A program made the position numbers and the translations under genes. Under the pieces are notes generated by a model. It was not told where the DNA came from. It worked only from the letters and a program-made list of their open reading frames with translations, and did not search any database. From Dactylonectria macrodidyma (Eukaryota; Ascomycota; Sordariomycetes; Hypocreales; Nectriaceae), in contig JAGMUV010000018.1 of NCBI GenBank assembly GCA_020744425.1, positions 1,054,001 through 1,118,000 on the forward strand: a stretch of 64,000 bases of DNA, written 5' to 3'. This document shows positions 46,802-58,021 of the stretch, one piece after another; the first letter of the stretch is position 1; every line of letters starts with the position of its first letter.

Positions 46802-48769
46802 TCACGGCGCCCGCTTGAAGAACAGCAGCACCTTGTCCTCCGCTGGCTTGCCCTGGAAGTTGTCCACGGTGCGCATGACGTCGGTTGTCGTGTCAGGATG
46901 TAGCTCAATGGTAAAGTTGCGCAGGATTGTGCCGATGTGGATCCGCGTCTGGGTTATGGCGAGGCTACGGGATGTGGGTGAGCTCGTTGCATTAACAATT
47001 GGATTTTCATACATTTATATGATTCATATGGTATATGGCGAGGGGGAAACTTACTTCTGGCCGACGCAGGAGCGTGGGCCGACGGAGAATGTGAGCATGT
47101 TGGCTGTCATTGCTGATGAAGGCTTCTCCCACCTAGACGTTTCATGCATTAGTCAAGCTGCAAAGAACATGGAGCAGGATGAGTGAGAATTGACGAACCT
47201 CTCAGGTTGAAAGGCCAGTGGATCTGGAAACACGTCGGGCGACTTATTCATAGACCAGGCACTCATGCCGACCATGCTCCCACCTGGCACGTGAAATCCT
47301 GCGACCTGGGCACCTTCGGCCGGGACGACACGCTCAAGGAGCGAGGGTAGTGTTGGGTGCGTCCGCAGCATCTCCTTGACGGTCCAGTCGAGATACTGCA
47401 CCGCCTTGAGGCGCTCCAGTGTCACGTCGGCCGGGTTGGCCATCTCGGCGCAGAGGGCGGCTCGCAGCTTCTCCTGCACCAGCGGGTTCTTAGCCAGCTC
47501 GTATAGACCGTACGTGACGGTCGTTGCCGTTGTGTCGCCGCCTGCCAACCTTAGGGGGAATAGTTAGATCAGTTCAGCTTCGTTCTGACCCAGCTAGATC
47601 CATACAGTCTAAGGCCTAGGGCATGACGTACATGATCTCCATAATCTCCGTCTCCAGCTCCTGCTCCGACAACTTCTCTTCGGGCTTCTTCTCACCGTGC
47701 TCTATGAGACGCTGCAGAATGTCGACACGGCTTGAAGCCTTACCAATCTCCTTGTGATGCCGCCACTGAGCCAAGCCGCCCTGCGCGTGCTTCAAGGTGC
47801 GGTCTCCAGCGGTGCTCCATTCGGCCAGCTTCTTACCCATAATCCAGCTCGGGATCTTGTCTACCCACGGCAACACCGATTTCAGGATGCCCCAGGTTAC
47901 GCTGTCGTCAAAATCGCCGACAAACGGATGGTTAAGCTCGCCGGATGATATCATGTCGTAGTCGCCTCCAAACCCAACGTCGGCTGTACAGTTCGCGTCA
48001 GATTCTCTCACTAATACGGATGCTCAATTAGGAGACTCACTGACGACCTCGAACGTCAGGTACCGCGTCCACCTCGACACCTCCAGTGGCTCACCCGCGC
48101 GCTCAAACTCGTCCAGCTTGGCCAGGAACTTGTTGATATGACGGAAGATGTTGGGCGCCATGGCGACGAGGTTGGCTCGCGAGAAGGCTGGCAGGAAGGC
48201 CCGGCGGAGAATCTGGGCACGATCCGGCTTGGTCTCGGAAAAGAGCGACGAGACACCGTTGAAGTCGGCAAAATCGCTGTAGAATCGGGATTTGCGCCAC
48301 TTGTGCGAGCCGTATACCGTCTTGACAGCCGTGGTGCAGTTGCAAGACATGAGGCCCGGCGAGATTTCCACCAGCGGGCCTGGACAGTCGTAGTTAGAAG
48401 CCGGTAGGCAACGGATGTTGGGATAGGGGAGCTCGTCGTACCGTATCGGCGATGCTGCTCGGCTGCGAAATGCATCTTGTTTCCGCGAAGCAGGGTGAGA
48501 GCCAGTCTCACACCAAACGTCTTATCTAGCAAGGAGCCGGGTATGTGCCTTGTCGGCGACAAGAACAGGGCGTACATGACCTTGGCTCAGTTAGTCATCC
48601 AAGCAATCAGTCCATTGTTGGTCGGTTTTGGGCATCGAGTTTGCATCGAGGGGCAGACACTCACCTTTGCCATAACGCACAAGACAACCAGTGCACCAAA
48701 GGCGCTGAGTTTGTTGGACATGACGAGAGCTAAGTTCTCCTGCACCAGGGAAGAATAGTGTGGACCCAT
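46802..48769 (-). CDS. Cytochrome P450 monooxygenase
   Basis: Seven exons on the minus strand (48769-48665, 48580-48442, 48379-48041, 47983-47632, 47549-47199, 47132-47055, 46964-46802) join in frame to 508 residues. An N-terminal hydrophobic anchor (KLSAFGALVVLCVMAK) points to the ER membrane. Canonical P450 motifs: I-helix LAGGDTTATT, K-helix VKEMLRTHP (ExxR), PERW spanning an intron, and the heme loop FSVGPRSCVGQ with its cysteine ligand. The donor GTACGT at the end of exon four was chosen because it restores the I-helix. Translation may instead start at 48721. Substrate is unknown; the enzyme probably hydroxylates an intermediate of the cluster. It is divergent from the alcohol dehydrogenase gene, 601 bases apart. 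Confidence 0.93.
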
Positions 48770-49370
48770 GACGGAAAACAGATAAATACAATGCAAAGCG
48801 GTTACTACGTCAAGTAACTTGTCATAACAGTGTCTATAAAAGCAAGTATGAGACCAAGTCTAGTCCTAGGGGCTACACAATGCTCTATCTATGTCAAAAT
48901 TTCCTACCTAAGAGATTGCTGTTATAGAGCACGCCTCCACCATGTTGTCGGTCCTACTCCCGCACTACTAGCGTGTTCGACCAGGGGATCAAGGGGACTC
49001 ACACGTCACCGCCGTCGTCCGAAGCTGCATGTACTAACTCCATAATTGCGGAGAAGGACCTAGCAAGGAGATGGAACTGGTTCGGGAACCTGGGGGTGTT
49101 GCTCGGGACAAGGTGGAGATGTTAAGGATGTCGGGACGGTGGGGGAGCAGTGGATCTGTGGTATTGAGCGTCATGTGCATCTAAATGCGACGCACGTACA
49201 ACCCCGAGCCATGTCGTCAATCGAGACAAAGCCATAGGCTGCACCGGATTCCATTTGATTGAATACTAGTCTCGGTTCTGACAAGAACACGTCGCGATAA
49301 ATAGTGATAGATTACGGCATCGGTTGTCACTCCTAGACCACCGACACTGTGCACCGACAACTCGCCAAAC
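48770..49370. promoter_or_regulatory. Bidirectional promoter region, P450 and alcohol dehydrogenase
   Basis: 601 bases between two divergent start codons. No coding content was seen. Shared regulation is inferred from arrangement only. Confidence 0.45.
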
Positions 49371-50484
49371 ATGACCGCCCACAGCATTCCCAGCCTACAA
49401 CATGCTGCTGTCCTCACCGGGGCATACGGAAAGCCGCACATGCTGCGACCCGACTGGCCCGTCTCGCGGCCCAGCGCCGGCCAGGTCCTGGTCAAGCTTG
49501 AGGCCTCAGGGGTCTGCAGCGGCGACGTCAACCCGCGTGACGGCTTCCCCCCGGCTCCTGAGATACCATGGCGTCCGCTCGTGACGGGGCACGAAGGTGT
49601 CGGCATCGTCGTGGCCATAGGAGACGGAGTCACGGCTTTCACGGTCGGCGATAGAGTTGGTATGGGGTGGCGTTCCGACGTGTGTGGGAGCTGCGGCGAG
49701 TGCGCGAGAGGCGACGACAATCTGTGCCAGAAGCAGAAGATGAATGGCTATGAGACGAATGGAACATTTCAGGGTGAGTTGTTGTAAGTCAGTCTCTGAT
49801 ATTGTTGCAAGTTAACTTGATCCCCTAGAATACATCACCATCTCGTCCACCTCGCTCATCCTAATCCCATTCACCACAGCCCCTGCCACCAGTATTGCCC
49901 CCCTCCTCTGCGCCGGTGGCACTGCCCTCGCTGGCCTCCGTGCCACCGGCGTTTCGACTCCGGGCGAGTGGGTCTGTGTCACCGGAGCGGCCGGCGGCGT
50001 CGGCGGGCTCGCTTGCCGGTACGCTCTGCACCTGGGCCTGAAGGTCGTGGCCATCGACAGCACACAGAAAGCGGCTGCCTGCGAGGCCATGGGCGTCCAC
50101 GCCTTTGTCGAATACGAGACGACCGACGCCGTCGTCTCCTGCATCAGAAACGTGACGGGTGGGAAAGGCCCTGCCGGCGTCGTCGTGTGTTCGGCGAACC
50201 CTGTGAGCTACAGCCAGGCCGTTGAATATGCGGCCGTCGGCGCCCGCATCGTTAGCATCGGCCCGAGCATGGTTCACCTGCACACAGGGCCCATGATGGT
50301 CAAGGGCTTAGCCCTCATCGCCCAGTGCAATGGCAGCACCATGGATATCCAAGATGCCGTGAAGCTGGGGGTTGAGGAGGGCATCCTGCCGCACGTCGAG
50401 TTGGTTCAACTCAGCGAGGTTGACGAAGCGTTGGATAAACTCAAGGCGGGCACGGCGTTGGCGAGACAAGTCATTAAGTGGTAG
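49371..50484 (+). CDS. Zinc-dependent alcohol dehydrogenase
   Basis: Two exons (49371-49773, 49829-50484) give 352 residues, normal for medium-chain dehydrogenases. Catalytic zinc ligands: Cys in ASGVCSGDV (about residue 45) and the HE pair in VTGHEGVGIVV. The structural zinc loop is complete, DVCGSCGECARGDDNLC with four cysteines. The nucleotide-binding loop reads VCVTGAAGGVGGLACRYA, and VVAIDSTQK (Asp after the second strand) favours NAD over NADP. Such enzymes interconvert primary alcohols and aldehydes in the cytosol. In this cluster the likely substrate is the aldehyde made by the carboxylate reductase, or its oxidised product. It converges with the aldehyde dehydrogenase gene. Confidence 0.93.
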
Positions 50485-50853
50485 CTATAGTGGGGGTGAT
50501 AAAGTTAGCACACATTCCGAGTCAACCAGGTGTTGCAGTACCTCCACTAAATGAACGGTGTAATTTTAGATTCTTATGTAGAGTGTGGATGTTCGCAGTA
50601 GCTCCCTCAGGCCGTAGTTCGTAGTTTATCAGACCAAGTCTCTCGGCAACAGTCTCTTCGTAGCACTCTCCACGACATCCCCCGCCTTTGCTTCCAGTTG
50701 TCTCATTGACAACCACGCAACTGGCAGTCATGTTTACGTGCTTTAACTCAATCAAAGCGCCCATGTATTCGAAAATAGCTCTTGCTGATCTACGGGAGGC
50801 GCTCGACTAGCTAACCTCATATATCTACTTTTTATGCGACAGTACCACCAAAC
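50485..50853. other. Convergent intergenic region
   Basis: 369 bases between the alcohol dehydrogenase and aldehyde dehydrogenase stop codons. No feature was seen. Confidence 0.45.
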
Positions 50854-52641
50854 TCAGTGCATCTGCACATCTTCGTATTTCATGTAGACGGCCTTGGTCT
50901 GCAAATAATTCTCCACGCCGTACATGTGCATTTCGCTACCGATACCAGACTGCTTCCAGCCCGACACGGGCATGTCCATGGCTTGCGTAGGCGCTGAGCA
51001 GTTGAGACCAACGGCACCGGCGTCGAGGAACTTTGCAAACTTGAGTGCGCGCTCGACGTCTTTGGTGTACAGGGAGCCTAGGAAGAAATAGTTTCAGCGG
51101 TTTTCGTGGACAGCGAAAAAGAAAGTGGAGGATTGTGTTCGTGCTCGGTGGTGACGTACTGTACAGTCCGAATTCGGTGTTGTTTGCGCGCTCGAGCACC
51201 TCCTCGTCGGTCTTGAATGAATTGAGGACGATAACAGGCCCGAAAATCTCCTCAGTTGCGAGTACAGATGTATCTGCTACGTCCCTGATGACAGTAGGCT
51301 CAATAAAATGACCCTGCCGGTGTGGTTGAGTTAGCATTCTCGCGAACCAAAGTTAGAGGCAGGACATGAGAGCGTGCCAAACCTTTCCATTCACATCAGC
51401 AGCCTTTCCTCCGCATAGCACAGTGCCATCATCTTTGCCCTGCTCTAGAATGGAGACGATGCGCTCCTTCTGAATCCTATCCCCCTGAGGGCCTTGGAAG
51501 ATGGACTTGTCCGAGGGGTCGCCGATGGAGCGGCTTGTCATCAACGCGACGAGTGCTTTCGAAAATTCGTCGACTATGGACTCGTGTATAAAGACCCTGC
51601 TGTTGGCTTGACAGTGCTGCCCGCTGTTGAGATGGATAGATATTTCAACACTGAGGTTCACGGGTCAGTGTGAAAGTTGTTGGAGGGGTGTTTGACCAGC
51701 CAAACTTACGCGTGTGCGGCCGTTTGGATATCGGCGTCGTTGAAAATGATGGCTGGAGACTTTCCACCGAGCTCGAGGGTGACATTCTTGAGATTCGAGT
51801 TAGCCGCTGCGGCCATGATCTTCTTGCCCGTGGCAATAGAGCCGGTGAAGGCGATCTTTCTGATCTTCATGTGACTTGCAATCATACTACCAGTAGTACG
51901 ACCTGACCCAGTAACGACATTTAAGACTCCGGGAGGGAATCCAGCCTCCTTGAACAGCGCCGCGACCTTGAGCACTCCGAGTGGCGACTTCTCGCTCGAC
52001 TTGATGACGACGCAGTTGCCGGTGGCCAGAGCAGGGGCCGTCTTCATAGCAAACATGATCAAGGAGACGTTCCAGGGCAAGATGCCAGCGACAACGCCGA
52101 ACGGCTGCTTCAACGTGAAGGTTATCATGCCGGGGGTATTCAGGCTCGACTTTCCCTGGACGTGCAGCGCAATGTTTGCATGCTGCGCCATAATGCCGGC
52201 GCAACCCATAACTTCAAACTTGGCGAATCCAAAGGTGCTGGAAGAGTGTCAGAATCACATGCCCGGGTTCGATGAGGCACTCGGTGTATACTGGCCGACC
52301 CATAGCTACCCTCTCCAGGTTCCACAGGTCTTCTGTATTTTGCGTGATCAGCATCGACAACTTGCTAAACATAGCCGCCTTGACATGAACGGGGGTGTCT
52401 CTCCAAGTGGGGAAGGCCGCTTCCGCAGCGGCAACAGCGGCATCGATGTCTTGGGCGCCTGCTTGGTGCACTTCGGTAACAAACTCGTCCGTGGCCGGGT
52501 TGTAAAGCTTGTAGGTCGCCTCGGTCTTGGATTCAACAAACTGTAGAAGGGGTCAGCAGGCCAGGATGGTGTGAACTTGCAAACATGGCAACCACTTGCC
52601 TCGTTGTTGATGAACAACCTGTTTTCAATTGCAAAAGACAT
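50854..52641 (-). CDS. NAD(P)-dependent aldehyde dehydrogenase
   Basis: Six exons on the minus strand (52641-52600, 52540-52259, 52218-51710, 51650-51383, 51313-51160, 51077-50854) read to 492 residues. Marks: LYNPATDEFVTEVHQAGAQDIDAAVAAAEAAF, LERVAMGRPV, KQPFGVVAGILPWNVSLIMF, VIKSSEKSPLG, AFTGSIATGKKIM, VTLELGGKSPAIIF (general-base Glu), SGQHCQANSRVFIH (nucleophilic Cys), EEIFGPVIVL and PVSGWKQSGIGSE. It oxidises aldehydes to acids. The first intron appears to be GC-AG (AG followed by GCAAGT). The second intron is placed as 40 bases (52258-52219) to keep AMGRPV and the frame; a 75-base alternative from an upstream GTAGCT would drop that motif. The residue after the catalytic Cys is Gln, and the Cys is preceded by GQH where GQV/GQI is commoner. 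Confidence 0.9.
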
Positions 52642-53700
52642 TCTAGAATTTTTCCCGAGTGGCTATGTGACGTGTAGATTGAGGGTAACGGGAAAAGTGA
52701 TGACTGATCATGAAGAACCTAGGCCTAATTTCACATTATATGGGGGACTTGCGTCACTGGCATCTGCTGGAAACCCGGCTACTCAGCAGATACGCCTAGA
52801 GCGGATTTACTGAATTTAAATGGCTTAACCCCGATGCCAGATGCTTAAGAGGCCGACCGGAAAGTGGAGGTCGGTTCTAAGGGCTCTTTTGACTCTCTGA
52901 TGACACTTGATTTGAGGCATTCCATGGCTGAGATATCGATCATGCGGGCTGCGGGGCCGGTGCCCCCATCGGGCTTATGCGAATGAGCCGAGCCTGAGAA
53001 TGATCATGGCTGTTGCCCTGCTCCACTTTAAACAGGCTACTATGCTTCTCTTAACAGGTAGAGCTGCGGTGAGAACCATACTTTGCATAAGTAGTAGGGA
53101 TTATAAGTGTGGCCATGTACGTCAGCGCGGTATGTGAATCTACAGGGGCTGCGGACCTAACACACTCTGGTAATGGAGACTTGGGCTGTGCATTAAGATA
53201 TTTATGCCTTTGAAACATCGACTTTCGTGTATGCTCTAGATGCACCACTCATGTATCGAACCTTTGTGATGCTTGCGGCCTGTACACTGTTACATCACCT
53301 GTGTTGGCTGGATAGACACACCCTGAATTAGAGGTCGCGAAGATATACACGCCCATGAAAAGAGAGACCGCTAGGCACAGCAAAGACGCGCCAAATAATG
53401 CTTGTGGTTTTCCTGCGTTCGGCAAAGGGATGGTAGATACGTTACATAACGATGGTTACAAGCTGGACTTGAGATCAACGATACCTGTACACTCTGATGA
53501 ATGTTGCTAGCTAGCTAATTCCAACCGCGCAACTTCAGAGGGCCCTCGCGCCACCAATTGTCAACGTCATTTCTCAGTGTGATAGCGGTAATACAAACTA
53601 AGGTAGTGTTTGACTGCAAAGCTGCTCGTGTCATTGGCGATAGGATTGCGAATTGGGTAGCCTGACCGCCCCCATTTAGGAATGCCTTGCCCAAGCCATT
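52642..53700. other. Intergenic region
   Basis: About 1 kb holding the aldehyde dehydrogenase promoter and the 3' flank of the flavoprotein gene. No coding or repeat structure was recognised. Confidence 0.5.
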
Positions 53701-55087
53701 CTAGCCATGGCGAACTACTATTTCTCCCGTGGCTGCGTCCAGAAGCTCGGCCACAATCCCGCCCTGGTTCATGGCTTTGACAGCTTCAGCTGTCATCTTG
53801 TAGCCCCAATGATAGTCGGCAAACACGACGCTGTATTGGCTGTATTGCTGGTCGGTTAGACGCGAATCATCGCCAACCCGCTTAGGTCCCATTGTCCGCG
53901 TGTTTTCTATGACTCGTCTGACACGTTCCACTCGTAGATCGTCGTAGATGACCAGCCGCTTTTTGAGATCGTCGACCCGAGCATCCTTCAAAATCACGCG
54001 AAGAGCTTCCGCGTCTTCTATCGCCTGGCATGCCCCCTGGCCTTGGTCTGCAGGAAAGTCAGCTCAGTCCATATACGCGACAGGTGCGTTGCCTACGTGG
54101 CCCCATGGCGTGGGCTGCATCGCCAATCATGCAAAAGCGGCCCTTCACCAATGTCGGCAGCGGATCGCGATCTCGTAACTGCCAGACTCCAGGATCCTCT
54201 GCCATGGATAGCATCTTGACCACGGCCGGGTGGAAATCGCTGAACTCCTTAACTAGTTCGTCCACTGATACTTCTTTGGTCCATTGCTGACGTCTATCTT
54301 CATCGTCAGGGAAGACACAGACGAAGTTCATAGTCTCCCAACTTGAACAAGGATATATGACAATTCGTCGCTCGGGATGCATAATCATCAGAACCTTGGC
54401 GCAATCGAGAAGTGGGCCAGTGTCTGGGTCGTCTCGAAGGCGTTGGCTCGGGACCATGCATCTATACGCTGAGAATCCAGTATTGACCGTTGGGAGACGG
54501 CCAAACACGGATGTCCCTGCTACTGTCCGTATGCCATCTGCGGCGATGATGAGATCACCCTTGAAGGACCTCCCATCTTGAACATGAACGGCCATGCTAT
54601 CAAGATCTACTCGGCAAACTTTAGCCCCAAGCTCTAGCTTTGGAACTGAGCCAAGGCCGTCCGAAGAAAGGGCGGCACGCTTCAACTCTTGGTGGATATC
54701 CTGCCGCGAAAAGTACCACCAAGGGGCGCCATATTTTTCGACAAGAGGGGCATTGGGGATGTCTTTGTGGACGCCAAGAGTCTTCCAGTCGAGCTCTTGA
54801 AGCTAATCCGGTTATTATTTCGTAGAGGGTTTTCAAAGGGAAAGCATTACCTTCTCAGCTTCGACGTATCGAGCTCGGACGGGGTCCAGGCCGGCGCGGA
54901 GATAGCTAGAACATAGAAGCCTACTCGCATTCATAGAGAGCGTGATTGCAGCACCCAGCTCTTGGTTTAATTCCGATGCCTCGAGAATGAGAACGTCATG
55001 GTCTTCGCGCAGAAGGAGCGCAGTGGCAAAGCCCGCAATTCCACCACCGCAAATGACAATTTGGAGCCGTTTGGAAGAGTTGGCCAT
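53701..55087 (-). CDS. FAD-dependent monooxygenase, salicylate-hydroxylase-like
   Basis: Three exons (55087-54851, 54802-54097, 54047-53701) give 429 residues. FAD motifs in order: KRLQIVICGGGIAGFATALLL (GxGxxG, about residue 7), LIIAADGIRTVAGTSVFG (DG motif, about 185) and CMIGDAAHAMGPHQGQGACQAIEDAEAL (GD motif, whose PHQGQG is rebuilt across the second intron). This is the class A flavoprotein hydroxylase group that includes salicylate hydroxylase and many fungal cluster enzymes. They hydroxylate electron-rich aromatics with NAD(P)H and O2, sometimes with loss of a carboxyl group. A start at 55138 would add 17 residues in front; the ATG at 55087 gives the standard N terminus. It is divergent from the second P450 gene. 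Confidence 0.93.
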
Positions 55088-55473
55088 TTCAACGCTGAGT
55101 ATCCGATGTGCGTCGATATTAGCAAAGCAACTCCTCACGGCGACGGCACAACAGCAATCATAAAGGCAAGCAAACGTGCTGGGGTCAGTCTGGCCCGAAG
55201 ATGCAGCAACAAGCGTAAGGATGAGTGGCCATCGAATTTAACGATGGGGCCGATGGAGCCGGTGGAGCCGGTCTTCAATTCGGAGCGGGGGTCCGGGTCC
55301 CGATACGGGTCCATGTAGCGCATCGAACGGATGTCGGGTGAAAGGAGACGTTGGAGATCAACGGAATGTTGATGATGCAGGCTTCTTTGCCACATAAAGG
55401 ATGACTTTGAGAGTGTCTTTAACCGCGATACAATACTGGCTTATAGCAGTTTCTGGTCTAAACATAATTTATC
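55088..55473. promoter_or_regulatory. Bidirectional promoter region, flavoprotein and second P450
   Basis: 386 bases between divergent start codons. Contains a three-copy 9-bp repeat and several GGGTCC/CCGG triplets around 55243-55310. Co-regulation is inferred from orientation. Confidence 0.45.
55243..55269. repeat. 9-bp tandem repeat, three copies
   Basis: GATGGGGCC, GATGGAGCC and GGTGGAGCC in perfect register within the shared promoter of the flavoprotein and P450 genes. Confidence 0.7.
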
Positions 55474-57443
55474 ATGCAACAAGTCACTGATCGTCTCGGT
55501 ATTGCTTTGAACAAGATGCAGGCCGCCCATGAATTGAGTCAAGTACAACTCCTGTCCGTTTCGATTGTTGCTCTAGGCTTTCTTTACGTCTCGTGGACCG
55601 TCACCAGAAATCTCCTTTTCTCTCCATTGAGGCGGTTTCCAGGCCCCAAAATTGCGGCTCTGACTAGGTGGTGGGACATATACCACACCGTCAAGTGTAT
55701 GTGCTATCCGCGAAAGGACAGAAAAGGAAGAAGAAGAATAACCGCGTCTGCAGGTGACAAGTTCAAGGTTATCCATGAACTGCATAGAAAACACGGCCCT
55801 GTCGTCCGCGTAGGGCCAAATCACCTCTCCTTTTCTTCACCCGAAACCTTTCGCCAGGTGTATGTGAAAGGATGCGCGACATTCCTCAAGGACCGCGATT
55901 TCTACGCAAACATCCAGCCTGGACTTGGGCCCAAGTACTCTGGTTTGTTCAACTATACCAATCATCAGCAGTCCATTGATGAGAGGAAACTTCTACAAGC
56001 CAAGCTATCTCCATCCGCCTTACGGCAGTACGAACTTCGATTCCTGCCCATCCTTGATACTCTAGTCGCCATTATGAAGGACAAGGCCGAGTTAGATCTC
56101 TTTGCCTATTTGTATGTCTTATCAGGCCACCTCCCGCCTCGCGTAAACATTTCTGGCTAACCACGAACAGCAAATTTCTCATGCTTGATGCGATTGGCGA
56201 TCTTGCTTTTAATCAGTCATTTCATCAACTTGAGTCGGGAGAGGAGCATCAATACGTCATTGATTTCAACAATGCGTTCACGCTTATTGGATTGGTGTGT
56301 CTTCCCAAATATTAAATAGTTCAATCAAGCTAACTAACCCTCAACTTAAGCAAACCACATTCTTTTGGCTAATACCCTTGATCCCATTTCTGCCCTTCAA
56401 GTCACTGAAAGATGCATACTATGGGCTCCAAAGAGTCTTCAAGTATGCACAAACACGTGTTGACGCTTTTTTAAGCGAAGAAAAGCCAAAACCTGGCACT
56501 CTCATGGAGGCGTATCTCGAAAACGGAAAGCCCAAACCACCTTACACGCCTTGGTATATTGCCCTATCCGGGCACGGTTTTATGTGAGCCCAATTCCCTG
56601 CTACATCTACCCAGTCGTCGAGGCTTATGTCAACATTTTCCTCCCGTAACCATGATTCAAACTGACAGCTACAGTGTTGCCGGCTCTGAATCAACATCCA
56701 TCACTCTCACATACGTTGTTTGGCTCTTGATCAAGCACTTAGATATCCAGCGAAGACTGCGACTAGAACTCAAGAACGTGCCTCCAGATGCCACGGGAGC
56801 TCATCTCGCCTCTCTTCCGCTGCTCGACGCCGTAATAAAAGAAACACTACGGATATATCCACCCGCGCCATCCGCTATGCCACGGGTAGTCCCGTCGAGA
56901 GGCGCAGAGATGGAAGGGATAAATTATCCTCCAAATGTGAGATTTCAGCTCCTTCATCGTATACTTAATTTCCGTCTCCGCTGACAGCGCTATGCTCGAG
57001 CGAAGACCGTGATCGCCGCGCAACCATACACCATCCATCGAGATCCTGAATTGTTTCCGGACCCAGAGGTGTTCAATCCTGACCGCTGGCTTGATGCATC
57101 CGCGGAACGCCGTGAATTGATGAATCGAGCGTTCGTGCCCTTTTCAGCAGGCCACCGAGGGTAAGTCACCTAAAGGACTATGTCTACCATGAGTTACCGA
57201 GAAAACGTGAGCATGCCCTGATAATTTCCCTTTACCTGTAGCTGTATTGGACGAGGTCTCGCGTTGCTACACATGCAGTTAGCTATCGCAAAGTTGATGG
57301 AGCAATTTGATGGCTTTGAGTTAACGAGAGGGATGACGGACAACGATATGGAATTGCTCGAACGAGGTGCTCTTGCAAAACCGAAGGCGACGAAACTTTG
57401 GGTCAGAGCTTTTCCCAAAGCAATAGGCAGTGACGGCCGATGA
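55474..57443 (+). CDS. Cytochrome P450 monooxygenase (second)
   Basis: Seven exons (55474-55696, 55754-56111, 56171-56294, 56351-56583, 56669-56936, 56988-57160, 57242-57443) give 526 residues. A long N-terminal membrane anchor (VQLLSVSIVALGFLYVSW) is followed by the proline-rich hinge FPGPKIAALTRWWDIYH. Then HGPVVRVGPNHLSF, I-helix VAGSESTSIT, K-helix VIKETLRIYPPAP (ExxR), FNPDRW and heme loop FSAGHRGCIGRGLALLHMQLAIAK with its cysteine. The I-helix has Ser-Glu-Ser-Thr in place of the usual GxDT, as in several fungal biosynthetic P450s. The first intron (55697-55753, GTATGT donor) is exactly 57 bases and has no stop, so if retained it adds a basic 19-residue insert. Likely in the ER membrane; substrate unknown. 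Its start codon is 386 bases from that of the flavoprotein. Confidence 0.92.
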
Positions 57444-58021
57444 TCGGGCAACATGGCCTGGGTCAGTGTTTCACAACGTAGAGAGAGATTATGATCTAGA
57501 TTTTCGAGCAACTCTACGCCTTTCGTAAAGAATGCTATTCCAGATCTTCAGAACACTTGCGTAGTCGTTTCCAGGGTAGTCAACTTACTATCACCGTCGT
57601 GCCATCATGCGGCATAATGAGGGGGGGCACCCACCTTTCCGACCCCCGCACCGGCAACTCCACATGATCTGGAGATTCCCGTGCCGCTAAGCCAATATGA
57701 GTCCTTGTTAGTGCTTCTAATGAGGGGTGAATCTCAGGTTCCCCCGCCCTGGGCTTGCAACCGAAGCCTGCACTCCAGACGCCACAATGGTGCTACCTAG
57801 TTAGTACCTACGTAATATAGTGACATATGCGAGTCAATTGAGCCTGAATGCGGGGCCGTTCATCTTCCCCGTCTCCGGCGCAATGGTATAAGATCAGCTA
57901 TGAGCCCCTTGCCCTCCCGGCTCCTCCGCATTCCCGATACATTGGCGGAGACTTCATATCACCACTGGCTCACCCCCTCACCCTTGCTTTAACACGAGTA
58001 TCGTTTTTGCCCGAGTAGTAC
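57444..58021. other. Intergenic region, promoter of the regulator gene
   Basis: 578 bases between the second P450 and the transcription factor gene. A poly-G run (GGGGGGG) is at about 57623. No further element was recognised. Confidence 0.45.
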
